A stretch of DNA of 33,350 nucleotides from Deltaproteobacteria bacterium (lineage in GTDB: Bacteria; Desulfobacterota; GWC2-55-46; DRQE01). This document shows positions 7,702 through 15,942 of this stretch, one piece after another. Positions within the stretch are counted from its first letter, which is position 1, and every line of letters starts with the position of its first letter. The notes under the pieces are model-generated. The model did not search any database. It was not told the DNA's origin and saw nothing but the letters and a program-made list of their open reading frames with translations. Both the position numbers and the translations under genes were made by a program. Location of the stretch: the NCBI GenBank assembly GCA_023134165.1, contig JAGLUZ010000038.1:1-33350 (forward strand). Reading direction: 5' to 3'.

Positions 7702-9302
7702 GAATAGGGATACATAAGAAGCTTGTTTTTTCATTCCTAGTGGGGACGTTCTTTGCAACGGTCTTTATTATTTGGGCACTCGTCACCATCGAAGGCATGC
7801 TCACGACTATGAATAAAATGGATTCCCTCACACTTCGGGTTGAGAAGACGGCCTCACTTAATTTTCAAATCCAGGGAATGTTAAAGACCACGAGCGATTA
7901 CCTTGTCTCAGGGGATATAGGAAAAAGAGATGATCTTGATTTGCTCGTAACTGAGATGGCAGACCTTCTAAATATTTTGGAGAACGAGGAAGGAGGTAAA
8001 AAATGGGAGGAGGCCTGGGCAAAGGTCAGGACGCAGGTCACAACCCTAAGCGTTATGGCAACAGACGTTGTCTATATTGATAACCCAGTTGGCAATTCTG
8101 AGGCTACTGGCAAGACCGAGGAGATAAGTAGATTTGCTCAATTAATGAGTGCTGGGCTCGAAGAGTTTACAAGAGTTACCTCTGAGGAAAGACTACTCAT
8201 GGCTGGTTTTGCCTCAAAAAGCGGTGGCCGAACAAGAACCGTGCTATATACCTTCCCTGTTGTTGGTTTTATTCTTCTAATCTTCCTCTATATCTCAATT
8301 GGTCGTTTTATTACGAGACCTATAATGAAGTTATCCGAGGGTGCTGAGATTTTAAGTAAGGGTGAGTTCTCGCACCACGTCAGTGTCAATACAAATGATG
8401 AGCTCTCTGACCTTGCGAGTGGTTTTAATAATATGGCCGACGTTCTAAAGACCAGAGAGGCGAAGTTAACCTCCCTAATAAAGGTCGCAGATAAAATTAA
8501 TCGTGAGCTTCTTTCTGCGAGCCAACACAAGTCAGCTTTTTTATCAAATATCAGCCACGAGCTAAAGACACCGCTAACTCACATTTTGGGGTTTTCTGAG
8601 CTCTTAAAACTTGAGGTTGCAGGGAAGCTCCCTAAATCTGGGCAGACTTATATTGATAGTATCTGCAGTAGTGGAAATGATTTACTAAAACTCATAAATG
8701 ATCTTTTAGAGGTAACGAGAGGCACACCTGGTGGCCTTGCCCCTGATATTGATGAGGTGAACATACCAAGACTTATCGCAGAGATAGTTGGAGCGTTTAA
8801 TGTTATAGCAACAGATAAGGGGGTAACCCTGGAGGTGGATCTTGAGGAGGAGATAACTCACGTCCGTTTGGACGGTGAACTCTTTAAAGAGATGATATCA
8901 AATCTCCTTGATAATGCACTCAAATTTACTCCAAGAGGTGGCAAGGCAGAGCTCTTAATATCTTTTGGCTTTAATAAGAATGTGCGTGTCTTAAAGGTCA
9001 TTGTAAGGGACACTGGTATTGGGATTGACCCAGAGCGGATAGATACAATTTTTGATCCGTTTGAGGTTGGAGAGAAAACACTTAAAAGGGATTACGGTGG
9101 CATGGGAGCTGGCCTTGCTTTGACAAAAAGATTTGTAGAATTTCACGGCGGATTAATACACGTTGATAGCACGCTTGGCAAGGGTTCAACCTTCGAGTTT
9201 TTTATCCCACTCGGTGAGACCGATATTGAAGAGGCCAAGCCTAAGTTAGTCCCAGAGTTGGCCTCTTCAGTTTCTAAAGGTAATTTAAATAAAACATCTT
9301 AG
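7698..9302 (+). CDS. Membrane-bound sensor histidine kinase (HAMP, HisKA, HATPase_c)
   Basis: A 534-residue two-component sensor. Transmembrane helix 1 is about residues 8-30. A periplasmic helical sensor of about 150 residues follows, then transmembrane helix 2 (about 181-203) and a HAMP linker. The phosphoacceptor H-box is SHELKTPL with His near residue 287. The ATPase domain shows the N-box (SNLLDNALKFTP), G1 box (DTGIGID), F-box (FDPFEVG) and G2 box (GGMGAGLAL). All catalytic motifs look intact. No response regulator gene lies beside it, so its partner is elsewhere. The 4-nt overlap with the PBP-like gene and the porin upstream suggest it reads a periplasmic ligand through that protein; the ligand is unknown. 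Confidence 0.93.
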   Translation: MRIGIHKKLVFSFLVGTFFATVFIIWALVTIEGMLTTMNKMDSLTLRVEKTASLNFQIQGMLKTTSDYLVSGDIGKRDDLDLLVTEMADLLNILENEEGGKKWEEAWAKVRTQVTTLSVMATDVVYIDNPVGNSEATGKTEEISRFAQLMSAGLEEFTRVTSEERLLMAGFASKSGGRTRTVLYTFPVVGFILLIFLYISIGRFITRPIMKLSEGAEILSKGEFSHHVSVNTNDELSDLASGFNNMADVLKTREAKLTSLIKVADKINRELLSASQHKSAFLSNISHELKTPLTHILGFSELLKLEVAGKLPKSGQTYIDSICSSGNDLLKLINDLLEVTRGTPGGLAPDIDEVNIPRLIAEIVGAFNVIATDKGVTLEVDLEEEITHVRLDGELFKEMISNLLDNALKFTPRGGKAELLISFGFNKNVRVLKVIVRDTGIGIDPERIDTIFDPFEVGEKTLKRDYGGMGAGLALTKRFVEFHGGLIHVDSTLGKGSTFEFFIPLGETDIEEAKPKLVPELASSVSKGNLNKTS

Positions 9303-9328
9303 ATTTTTTGTACAAACTTGAAACCTTT

Positions 9329-10432
9329 ATGAAAAATAAAATCTCTAATTTCTTTAAGAATAGTTTTCTAAGAATCTCCCTTGCCTGCCTCCTAGTAGTT
9401 CTCTTTTTTATGGTGTCCTTTGGACTTCCTTTCTCTCTTAAAGCTCCACTCTTATTTGTCAACACCATTGCTGGAAGCGGACTTAGCGGATCAGTTGATG
9501 GCGTGGCCAAGACAGCTCGTTTTAACTGGCCAACAGGGGTCGCTATTGGGGATGACGGCACTGTCTTTGTAGCAGATTACTCGAATAATCAGATTAGAAA
9601 GATTGATTTAAAAGGAAAGGTCTCAACACTCTCAGGTTCAGGAGAGGCCGGGTTTGCTGATGGTAAGGGTTCTGGTGCAATGCTCTGGGGTCCTGATAAT
9701 ATTGCTCTTGATTTGAATGGAGATATAATTATTGGGGACGCTGATAATTTTAGAATACGAAGACTCACACAGGATGGACAACTAACAACAATAGCAGGAA
9801 ACGGTCGGATGGGTTTTAGAAATGGTGCCTTGCTTCAGGCAGAATTTGGTTATCCAACAGGAGTGGCTGTTGATGGAGAAGGGATAATTTATATTGCAGA
9901 TAGGCGTCTTCATATGATTAGGAAGATTACTGCTGAGGGGAAAGTTGTTATCCTTGGAGGCCACGGCTCTTCTGGGTTTGTAAATGGCAAGGGGGTTAAA
10001 GCTCGTTTTAATAATCCTATAGCACTTGTTGCACTTGTTGACGGTACGCTCTTTGTTGCTGATTCAGGAAATAATGCAATTAGAAAGGTCACACCAGATG
10101 GTGTTGTTACGACTGTTGCAGGCGGAAAAAAGAAAGGCTACAGAGACGGGAAGGGAGAGGATGCACTCTTTTCATGGCCAACGGGAATTGCCGCAGGTAA
10201 GGACGGTGATTTATTTGTTTGTGATTCTAGTAATAATATGATTCGGCGAATCTCCTCCACCGGGGTAGTGAGTACCATTGCTGGAAGCCTTACAAAAGGT
10301 GCAAGGGACGGAGACGCCTTGCGTTCAAGCTTTAGTTTTCCAACTGGGATAGCTATCGGAGCTAAGGGAGATATCTACATCGCAGACTCAGGGAATAATA
10401 AGATTAGAAAAATAAGTTTAGGTGATAGGTGA
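9329..10432 (+). CDS. NHL-repeat beta-propeller protein, membrane-anchored or secreted
   Basis: After a hydrophobic N-terminal segment (about residues 12-32: signal anchor or uncleaved signal peptide), the protein contains six NHL repeats. Each has a variant of FxxPTGxAxxxxGxxxxADxxNxxIRK, with openings such as FNWPTGVAIG, FGYPTGVAVD, FSWPTGIAAG and FSFPTGIAIG, so a closed six-bladed propeller is expected outside the cytoplasm. Such propellers usually bind ligands or proteins; no catalytic motif is seen. The ORF track starts at TTG 9308; I prefer the ATG at 9329, although neither has a clear ribosome site. It begins 26 bases after the kinase stop and is probably the last gene of the porin-PBP-kinase group. 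Function is not known. Confidence 0.85.
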   Translation: MKNKISNFFKNSFLRISLACLLVVLFFMVSFGLPFSLKAPLLFVNTIAGSGLSGSVDGVAKTARFNWPTGVAIGDDGTVFVADYSNNQIRKIDLKGKVSTLSGSGEAGFADGKGSGAMLWGPDNIALDLNGDIIIGDADNFRIRRLTQDGQLTTIAGNGRMGFRNGALLQAEFGYPTGVAVDGEGIIYIADRRLHMIRKITAEGKVVILGGHGSSGFVNGKGVKARFNNPIALVALVDGTLFVADSGNNAIRKVTPDGVVTTVAGGKKKGYRDGKGEDALFSWPTGIAAGKDGDLFVCDSSNNMIRRISSTGVVSTIAGSLTKGARDGDALRSSFSFPTGIAIGAKGDIYIADSGNNKIRKISLGDR

Positions 10433-10457
10433 GAAAAGAAAATGTATTTTTAATATT

Positions 10458-10817
10458 TTAGAGAGTAACTTTTACGACAGTTTTAAGGTTTCCACGAACA
10501 TTAAAATCCCCTTCAACCTCAAGTTCCTTTGGGTCTAAAACTCTTTTAAGTTCTGCAAAGATTAAATTAGTAACACCTTCGTGTGAGACACCTTTGTCTC
10601 TAAAAGAATTTAAATAGAGTTTGAGTGAACGAAGTTCTATTATAAATTTTGCAGGCACGTACTTAATTCGAATTGTAGCAAAGTCTGGGTACCCTGAACG
10701 AGGACAGATGCAGGTGAACTCAGGGTAACTCATCTCTACGACGTAATCACGCTCTGGTGAGGGGTTCTCCCACGGTTCAAGGCTTGCTTCTTCTATGTCG
10801 CGCTCTCCGTATTTCAT
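10458..10817 (-). CDS. queF: NADPH-dependent 7-cyano-7-deazaguanine reductase QueF (short, type I)
   Basis: QueF reduces preQ0 to preQ1 in cytosolic queuosine biosynthesis, adding four electrons from NADPH. The 119-residue single-domain form is recognisable from its start [15 protein letters not shown], the catalytic segment [14 protein letters not shown] with the nucleophile Cys38 and proton-donor Asp45, and the QueF signature [20 protein letters not shown]. The Arg in ELRSLK replaces the Lys common there. The C-terminus [13 protein letters not shown] also fits. It is convergent with the NHL gene and divergent from arsR; no other queuosine gene is in the window. The 88-bp upstream region has competing inverted repeats but no preQ1 riboswitch I can recognise. 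Confidence 0.96.
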   Translation of the reverse strand: MKYGERDIEEASLEPWENPSPERDYVVEMSYPEFTCICPRSGYPDFATIRIKYVPAKFIIELRSLKLYLNSFRDKGVSHEGVTNLIFAELKRVLDPKELEVEGDFNVRGNLKTVVKVTL

Positions 10818-10827
10818 AGTGTAAATC

Positions 10828-10852
10828 TTACAGCTTTTCTCCCTTTCTGTAA
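10828..10852 (-). promoter_or_regulatory. Possible 5'-leader hairpin upstream of queF
   Basis: On the minus strand TTACAG and CTGTAA form a 6-bp inverted repeat around a 13-nt loop that contains the purine run GGGAG. The right arm also belongs to a second small inverted repeat, GTAA-GAT-TTAC, just before the start codon, so the two folds exclude each other. GGGAG is about 21 nt from the ATG, too far for a standard ribosome site unless folding shortens the distance. Function is unproven. Confidence 0.3.
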
Positions 10853-10870
10853 AGAGGAACTTTTAGTTGG

Positions 10871-10899
10871 TTGACAAATATTCAAATATATGAAAGAAT
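10871..10899 (+). promoter_or_regulatory. Putative arsR promoter with overlapping operator palindrome
   Basis: TTGACA (10871-10876) is followed after 17 nt by AAGAAT (10894-10899), a weak -10 box. The spacer holds the imperfect palindrome TTCAAATATATGAA (10881-10894), similar in style to ArsR-family operators, so binding there would block transcription. A start six or seven bases after the -10 box falls at or beside the arsR ATG at 10906, and no ribosome site is visible, which suggests a leaderless message. Confidence 0.5.
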
Positions 10900-10905
10900 G
10901 AAAGT

Positions 10906-11226
10906 ATGGAAAAGGAATTATTCAAATTACAGTCTGATGTATGTAAGACCATGGCCAACCCAAAGAGGTTGGAAATCATCTATACTCTTAAGGACGGAGA
11001 GCGTAGCGTTAGTGAAATTGTTAGTGCTACAACGCTAGCACCAGCAAATGTAAGTCAGCACCTCGCAGTGCTTCGCTCCTCAGGGGTCGTAAAGATGCGT
11101 CGCTTAGGGACAAGTATTTTTTATAAGATTGCTAATCCCAAGATAATAAAGGCTTGTGCTCTGATGAGGCAAGTACTCTTAGATGAGATGAAGGAAAAAG
11201 AGAAACTTTTAAAGAGACTCAAATAG
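10906..11226 (+). CDS. ArsR-family winged-helix transcriptional regulator with two cysteines
   Basis: A 106-residue DNA-binding repressor. The helix-turn-helix is clear: ANPKRLEIIYTLKDGERSVSEI, recognition helix APANVSQHLAVLRSSGVV, then the wing RRLGTSIFYKI. There are only two cysteines, Cys13 in the first helix (DVCKTMANP) and Cys84 in the last (KACALM). The classic ArsR ELCVCD metal site in the recognition region is absent. A spaced cysteine pair next to a DUF2892 gene recalls thiol or persulfide-responsive relatives such as E. coli YgaV beside YgaP; this is inference, and As/Sb sensing is not excluded. It is the first gene of the MMPL operon and probably represses its own promoter. Confidence 0.9.
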   Translation: MEKELFKLQSDVCKTMANPKRLEIIYTLKDGERSVSEIVSATTLAPANVSQHLAVLRSSGVVKMRRLGTSIFYKIANPKIIKACALMRQVLLDEMKEKEKLLKRLK

Positions 11227-11256
11227 TTTTCAACTAACAAAAAAGGAGAGAATAAA

Positions 11257-11460
11257 ATGAATATAGAAAAACTTTTAAGGATAATTGCAGGATTTTTTAT
11301 AATAGTCACACTCGTACTCTCAAGGTTTCACTCAGAGTACTGGCTTATCTTTACGGGTTTTGTCGGCCTTAATTTACTTCAATCTGGGTTCTCTAATTGG
11401 TGTCCGATGATGACCTTCTTGAAGTGGGGCGGGGTAAAGAGTTGCTCAGAGAAAAACTAG
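11257..11460 (+). CDS. DUF2892 (YgaP-type transmembrane) small membrane protein
   Basis: A 67-residue inner-membrane protein with two hydrophobic helices (about residues 7-22 and 28-44) and the family ending SNWCPMMTFLKWGGVKSC. The Cys-Pro motif (Cys49) is characteristic of DUF2892, the domain that forms the membrane part of E. coli YgaP, where it is fused to a rhodanese. Here there is no rhodanese fused or adjacent. A second Cys is at 63. AAAGGAGAG precedes the ATG. It lies between arsR and the MMPL exporter. Family assignment is firm; a role in sulfur or redox chemistry is only suggested by context. Confidence 0.88.
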   Translation: MNIEKLLRIIAGFFIIVTLVLSRFHSEYWLIFTGFVGLNLLQSGFSNWCPMMTFLKWGGVKSCSEKN

Positions 11461-11494
11461 AAAACTTAAGAACCTTTGAGGTAGAGGAATTATT

Positions 11495-13807
11495 ATGAAG
11501 AAAATCCTATTAAGAGCAGTAAGATTTTCAATGCAAAAACCAAAGACTGTGATTGCGTTTTACGTCCTAATCTCTGTGATTTTTCTTTTGGCTTTTCCGC
11601 ATGTACGGGTTGATACGGATCCAGAGAATATGCTCTCTGAGAACGAGCCTGTTCGTCTTGCACACGAAGAAGCTAAGCACGACTTCTCACTCTTTGACTC
11701 AATAATAGTTGGGGTTGTTGACGAGTCTGCTCCAGATGGTGTTTTTAGTGCTGAAACTTTACAGAGACATGCGGCCGTGACAGAGAGGATTCTTCAGATT
11801 GAAGGTGTCATTGCTGAAGATGTGATGAGCCTAACAACGACAGATGATATTGATTCCGAAGGCGGTATGCTAAATATTGAACCGCTCATGAAGAAGGCTG
11901 GTGTTTTGACAGATGCCGAGGCATTACAGGTAAGGGACGCGGCCTTAGAGAATCCAGTCTTGAAAGACCTCCTTGTATCTGAGGATGGCAAGGCCATAAC
12001 CATAGCCGTTCCAATAAAAGAAAAAAAAATAAGTTACAAAATCTCAAAAGAGATTGAGAAAATAATTGAAGAAGAGGTCGTAAATGTTGGAGGTAGTGAG
12101 GAGTACCATATAGCTGGGCTTCCAGTCGCTGAAGACACCTTTGGCGTTGAGATGTTTAAGCAGATGGGGATAAGTGCACCAGTTGCTGGTTTTATAATTT
12201 TTCTCCTAATGCTTTATTTTTTCAGAAACCTTCGTCTCGTTGGTGCGGCCATGGCTGTTGCGATGATGACAGTAGCTTGGTCAATGGGGCTACTTATCTG
12301 GAGCGGATTTACTGTGCATATAATGAGCTCTATGATACCGATTTTCCTAATGCCAATTGCTGTTGTAGACTCGATTCATTTCTTAAGCGAATTTCACGAC
12401 CGCTATGACCCAGAGGAAAGTAAGAATACAATAATTAATTCTGTCATGGGTGAACTCTTAACTCCGATGTTCTATACCTCAGTTACCTCGGCAGTTGGAT
12501 TTCTATCTTTAATGTTAACGCCAATTCCACCTGTAAAGGTCTTTGGTGCTTTTGTTGCTTTTGGAATTATCATTGCTTGGTTCTTAACGATAACACTTTT
12601 GCCAGCTATAATAATCTTACTTCCAAAAAAATCATTCTCAGGTTTTGGCAGAGGCGTAAGTTTAGCAATAAATCCTCTCCAGGAACGAATCGGACTTTTT
12701 GCATCAAGGTGGAGTAGAGCGATTATAGTCGTCGCCTTTATCTCTCTTGGAATCTCCATCTACGGCATAACACTTACTAAGGTAAATGATAATCCTGTTA
12801 AATGGTTCGAAAAAAACCATCCCGTACGAGTTGCTGATAAGGTTTTAAATAAGCATTTTGGTGGAACCTATATGTCCTACCTAATAGTTGAGAGTACTGA
12901 ATCTGGTGCAATCAAGGATCCACTGATGGTTGGTTATATTGAAGAGCTTCAGAGAAAACTAAATTCCATTGATGTTGTTGGAAAGACAACCTCAATTGCT
13001 GATGTAATTAAAAAAATTGGGTTTGAGCTACGTAATGAGGATAAGGCTTTTTTCAAAATTCCTGACAATAAGAAAACAATTGCACAGTATTTATTTTTGT
13101 ATGAATTTTCTGGTGATCCAGAAGACCTCTATCACCTAGTAACTCCAGATTTTAAAAAAGCAAATATTTGGGTTCAACTAAAGAGCGGGGATAACGCAGA
13201 TATGCGTCAAGTTGAGGTTGCTATGGAGGAATATATTGAAAAAAATCCACCGCCACTTGGAGCAAGTTTGCACTGGGCCGGACTCACATATATAAATGTG
13301 GTGTGGCAAGATAAGATGGTCTACGGAATGTTAAGCTCCCTTATGGGCGGTGCTTTTGTGATATTTATTATCATGACTTTGCTGTTTCGCTCTTTCGCTT
13401 GGGGCTTTATTTCTATGCTTCCGCTTACCTTTACAATTACATTTATCTATGGCCTTGTGGGCTTTGTTGGCAAGGATTACGATATGCCAATTGCAGTTCT
13501 CTCAGCTTTAACGCTTGGAATAAGCGTAGATTTTGCAATCCATTTTGGACAACGTATGAGACAGATTAGGGCAAAGGGAGGGGAATGGAACGAATCAATT
13601 AAAGAGGTTTTCGGTGAACCTGTTAGGGCAATATTTAAAAACATGGTTGTCATAACTGTTTCTTTTTTGCCTCTTCTTTTCTCGACACTTCTTCCTTACC
13701 GAACAGTCGGTGTTTTCTTTGCACTCATTATGGCAATAAGCGGGGCGGCAACGCTCTTACTTTTAACAGCGGTTATGAATTTACTTAGAGGACCGCTTAA
13801 ACTCTAA
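11495..13807 (+). CDS. MMPL/RND-superfamily transporter (lipid exporter-like)
   Basis: A 770-residue inner-membrane pump of the RND superfamily, MMPL branch, which typically moves lipids or hydrophobic compounds. The protein is a tandem duplication: helix 1 (about 20-36), a periplasmic domain (about 37-225), five helices, then helix 7 (about 403-422), a second periplasmic domain (about 423-615) and five more helices. Typical helix-4 motifs occur in both halves: AVVDSIHFLSEFHDRYD and LGISVDFAIHFGQRMRQI, with the acidic residues expected for proton coupling. No lipid-specific motif is seen; HpnN-like hopanoid transport is one possibility. The LolA-like and barrel genes immediately downstream suggest it hands cargo to the outer membrane. 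Confidence 0.93.
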   Translation: MKKILLRAVRFSMQKPKTVIAFYVLISVIFLLAFPHVRVDTDPENMLSENEPVRLAHEEAKHDFSLFDSIIVGVVDESAPDGVFSAETLQRHAAVTERILQIEGVIAEDVMSLTTTDDIDSEGGMLNIEPLMKKAGVLTDAEALQVRDAALENPVLKDLLVSEDGKAITIAVPIKEKKISYKISKEIEKIIEEEVVNVGGSEEYHIAGLPVAEDTFGVEMFKQMGISAPVAGFIIFLLMLYFFRNLRLVGAAMAVAMMTVAWSMGLLIWSGFTVHIMSSMIPIFLMPIAVVDSIHFLSEFHDRYDPEESKNTIINSVMGELLTPMFYTSVTSAVGFLSLMLTPIPPVKVFGAFVAFGIIIAWFLTITLLPAIIILLPKKSFSGFGRGVSLAINPLQERIGLFASRWSRAIIVVAFISLGISIYGITLTKVNDNPVKWFEKNHPVRVADKVLNKHFGGTYMSYLIVESTESGAIKDPLMVGYIEELQRKLNSIDVVGKTTSIADVIKKIGFELRNEDKAFFKIPDNKKTIAQYLFLYEFSGDPEDLYHLVTPDFKKANIWVQLKSGDNADMRQVEVAMEEYIEKNPPPLGASLHWAGLTYINVVWQDKMVYGMLSSLMGGAFVIFIIMTLLFRSFAWGFISMLPLTFTITFIYGLVGFVGKDYDMPIAVLSALTLGISVDFAIHFGQRMRQIRAKGGEWNESIKEVFGEPVRAIFKNMVVITVSFLPLLFSTLLPYRTVGVFFALIMAISGAATLLLLTAVMNLLRGPLKL

Positions 13808-13823
13808 AGAGAGGGGAAAAATA

Positions 13824-14636
13824 ATGAAAAAAATATTTAAATTAATCTTCGTTGTCTTTATTTTTACTTTTTTCATTTTCACTACAAAGAGCGCTGAGGC
13901 AGCCGGATTGACTGCAGGCGAGATTGTAGATAAAGCAAACCTTGCTTACTACTACGGTGGCTCTGATGGCAGAGCCGAGATGAAAATGACGATAACAGAT
14001 AGCAGGGGGCGAGAGCGTATTAGAGAGATGGTCATGTTACGAAAGGACCTTACTGATGGTGGAGAGCAAAAGTTCTACGTATTTTTTAAAAATCCCCCTG
14101 ATGTTAATGGCATGGTCTTTATGGTTTTGAAACGCCCTGGTGGCACTGATGACAGATGGCTCTATATCCCAGCAGTGGATCTTGTAAAGAGGGTGGCTTC
14201 TAAGGACAAACGATCAAGTTTTGCTGGTTCTCATTTTACCTATGAAGACGTTTCCGGTAGGGACACTAGTGCTGATACACATGAATTATTGGGCTTAGAA
14301 AAACTTGGTGTGCGAGACGTCTACCTAATAAAAAATACCCCAAAAAATCCTGACTTAGTTGAGTTTTCTTTTTTTAAAGTTTGGATAGACAAGGAAAACT
14401 TCCTACCACTTAAAGGGGAATATTTTGACAAGAAGGGGAACTTACAAAAGACCGTTACAGTTGACGAGGTTGAAGTTATAGATGGAATAGCATCTGTACT
14501 AAAGGGTAAAGTTGCTGAAGTAGGACGAGGAAGTACTGTAGTTGAGTTTAAAAATATTCGTTACAATCTTGGATTTAAGGATAAAATTTTCACTGAGCGT
14601 TCACTTCGTAAACCACCGAGAAAATGGTTAAAATAA
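13824..14636 (+). CDS. Periplasmic LolA-like protein (outer membrane lipoprotein-sorting protein family, PF17131 type)
   Basis: A secreted 270-residue protein with a signal peptide ending near KSAEAAG. The mature part has the pattern of the LolA-like family commonly found beside MMPL pumps: EIVDKANLAYYYGGSDGRAEMKM at the start, GTDDRWLYIPAVDLVKRV in the middle, then SFAGSHFTYEDVSGRD. LolA-like folds carry acyl chains in a half-barrel, so this is the likely periplasmic shuttle for the pump's lipid cargo. It lies 16 nt after the MMPL gene and 1 nt before the barrel gene, so translation is probably coupled. It is not canonical LolA: it is longer, and no LolB or LolCDE gene is present. Confidence 0.86.
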   Translation: MKKIFKLIFVVFIFTFFIFTTKSAEAAGLTAGEIVDKANLAYYYGGSDGRAEMKMTITDSRGRERIREMVMLRKDLTDGGEQKFYVFFKNPPDVNGMVFMVLKRPGGTDDRWLYIPAVDLVKRVASKDKRSSFAGSHFTYEDVSGRDTSADTHELLGLEKLGVRDVYLIKNTPKNPDLVEFSFFKVWIDKENFLPLKGEYFDKKGNLQKTVTVDEVEVIDGIASVLKGKVAEVGRGSTVVEFKNIRYNLGFKDKIFTERSLRKPPRKWLK

Positions 14637-14637
14637 T

Positions 14638-15915
14638 ATGACTAAAAAAAGCAAGAAACTTTTTTTATCCATTCTAATCTGTATTTTCTTTACTTTACCT
14701 TTAACTCCTAAGAACCTAGTAGCAAATGAACTCGGTGGTTTCTTTGAGGGTGCAGGTGCTTTTAAGTTCGGTAATGAGAAGGCGGTAAAAAATAATTACA
14801 ATTTTTTAGAGACCAGGTTTCAGCTGAAGGCTAATTATTTTCCAGAGTTTCTTGAGGATAATGAAGGCGAGTTGTTTTTCAAAGGAGAAGTTTTAGGGGA
14901 CGGTTACGATGAGCGGGTGTACGCATATATTCGCGAGTCAAATATATCAATGGTTATTTATGATTTGATTGACTTGAAGATGGGGCGACAAATACTAACT
15001 TGGGGCACTGGTGATCTTCTCTTTATTAATGATCAATTCCCAAAAGATTATATCTCTTTTTTTATTGGCAGAGGAACAGAATATCTTAAAGTTCCAAGTG
15101 ACGCATTGAAAATTTCTTACTGGTCTAAGTATTTTGCAATAGATCTTGTTGGTACTCTTTTTGAACCAAACAAAAGTCTAAACGGTGAGCGACTCTCTTT
15201 TTATAACCCTTTTACAGGAGAGATTGAGGGAAGCTCTATGAGTTTGAATTACGAGCGCCCAAGCTCTAACCCGAAAAATATCGAGAGTTCACTTAGACTG
15301 AGTAGGACTTTTGGAAGTGTGGAAGGTGCTCTTTATTTTTTTTCTGGTTTCTATAAGGATCCCGTGGGAGTTCTAAATCCAATCTCAATGAGTTTGTTCT
15401 ACCCCCGCATGAATTCTTACGGCTTTAGTCTACGTGGTCCTTTTCTTGGTGGTATAGCAAATTTTGAGGCTGGTTTTCTTGAATCAAGGGATGACATTAA
15501 TGGTGAGAACCCTTTGATTACCAATTCCGAGGTTCGGTATTTAATTGGAATTGAAGAGGATCTTGGAGGTGATACAAAACTCGGATTACAATTTTACGTC
15601 GAGCAGATGCTCTCTTATGGTAAGTATGAAAACGGCGTACCTCTTGGAGCTGAAAAGCGTGATGAGTTTAGAAGCCTACTTACACTTAGGCTCTCAAAGT
15701 TTTTTTTAGCACAGACACTACACGCAGGTTTTATTTTGTTTTACGGCTTAAATGAAGACGACCTATATTTTAGACCAAGGGTTAGTTATAATTTTACTGA
15801 TAACTTTAAACTCTCATTAGGAGCAAATATATTTGACGGTGCAAATGACCATACAAACTTTGGTCAATTGCAGGGGAATAATAATCTTTTTTTAGGTGCA
15901 AGGTATAGTTTTTAA
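14638..15915 (+). CDS. Outer-membrane beta-barrel protein of the MMPL operon (DUF1302/porin-like)
   Basis: A 425-residue secreted protein with a signal peptide ending near NLVANE. The mature sequence is rich in Gly, Tyr, Phe and alternating patterns, and ends LFLGARYSF with the terminal Phe of barrel proteins. A segment near residues 100-135 (KMGRQILTWGTGDLLFINDQ followed by PKDY) is the pattern often seen in DUF1302/alginate-export-type barrels downstream of MMPL and LolA-like genes. It starts one base after the LolA-like stop. It probably receives or exports the operon's cargo at the outer membrane, which is inferred from context. No terminator hairpin is visible in the 27 bp before the convergent MBL gene. 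Confidence 0.83.
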   Translation: MTKKSKKLFLSILICIFFTLPLTPKNLVANELGGFFEGAGAFKFGNEKAVKNNYNFLETRFQLKANYFPEFLEDNEGELFFKGEVLGDGYDERVYAYIRESNISMVIYDLIDLKMGRQILTWGTGDLLFINDQFPKDYISFFIGRGTEYLKVPSDALKISYWSKYFAIDLVGTLFEPNKSLNGERLSFYNPFTGEIEGSSMSLNYERPSSNPKNIESSLRLSRTFGSVEGALYFFSGFYKDPVGVLNPISMSLFYPRMNSYGFSLRGPFLGGIANFEAGFLESRDDINGENPLITNSEVRYLIGIEEDLGGDTKLGLQFYVEQMLSYGKYENGVPLGAEKRDEFRSLLTLRLSKFFLAQTLHAGFILFYGLNEDDLYFRPRVSYNFTDNFKLSLGANIFDGANDHTNFGQLQGNNNLFLGARYSF

Positions 15916-15942
15916 TTTTGATATGATTGGTGTGTGGTTGGG

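Noticed and set aside
10818-10905. preQ1 riboswitch upstream of queF
   Set aside because: The minus-strand leader lacks the preQ1-I core (C-rich loop and an A-rich tail pairing back) and no class II or III pattern was recognised; only weak inverted repeats remain.
15916-15942. Terminator between the convergent barrel and MBL genes
   Set aside because: No GC-rich hairpin followed by a T run could be found in the 27-bp gap; the same holds for the 25-bp gap between the NHL gene and queF.
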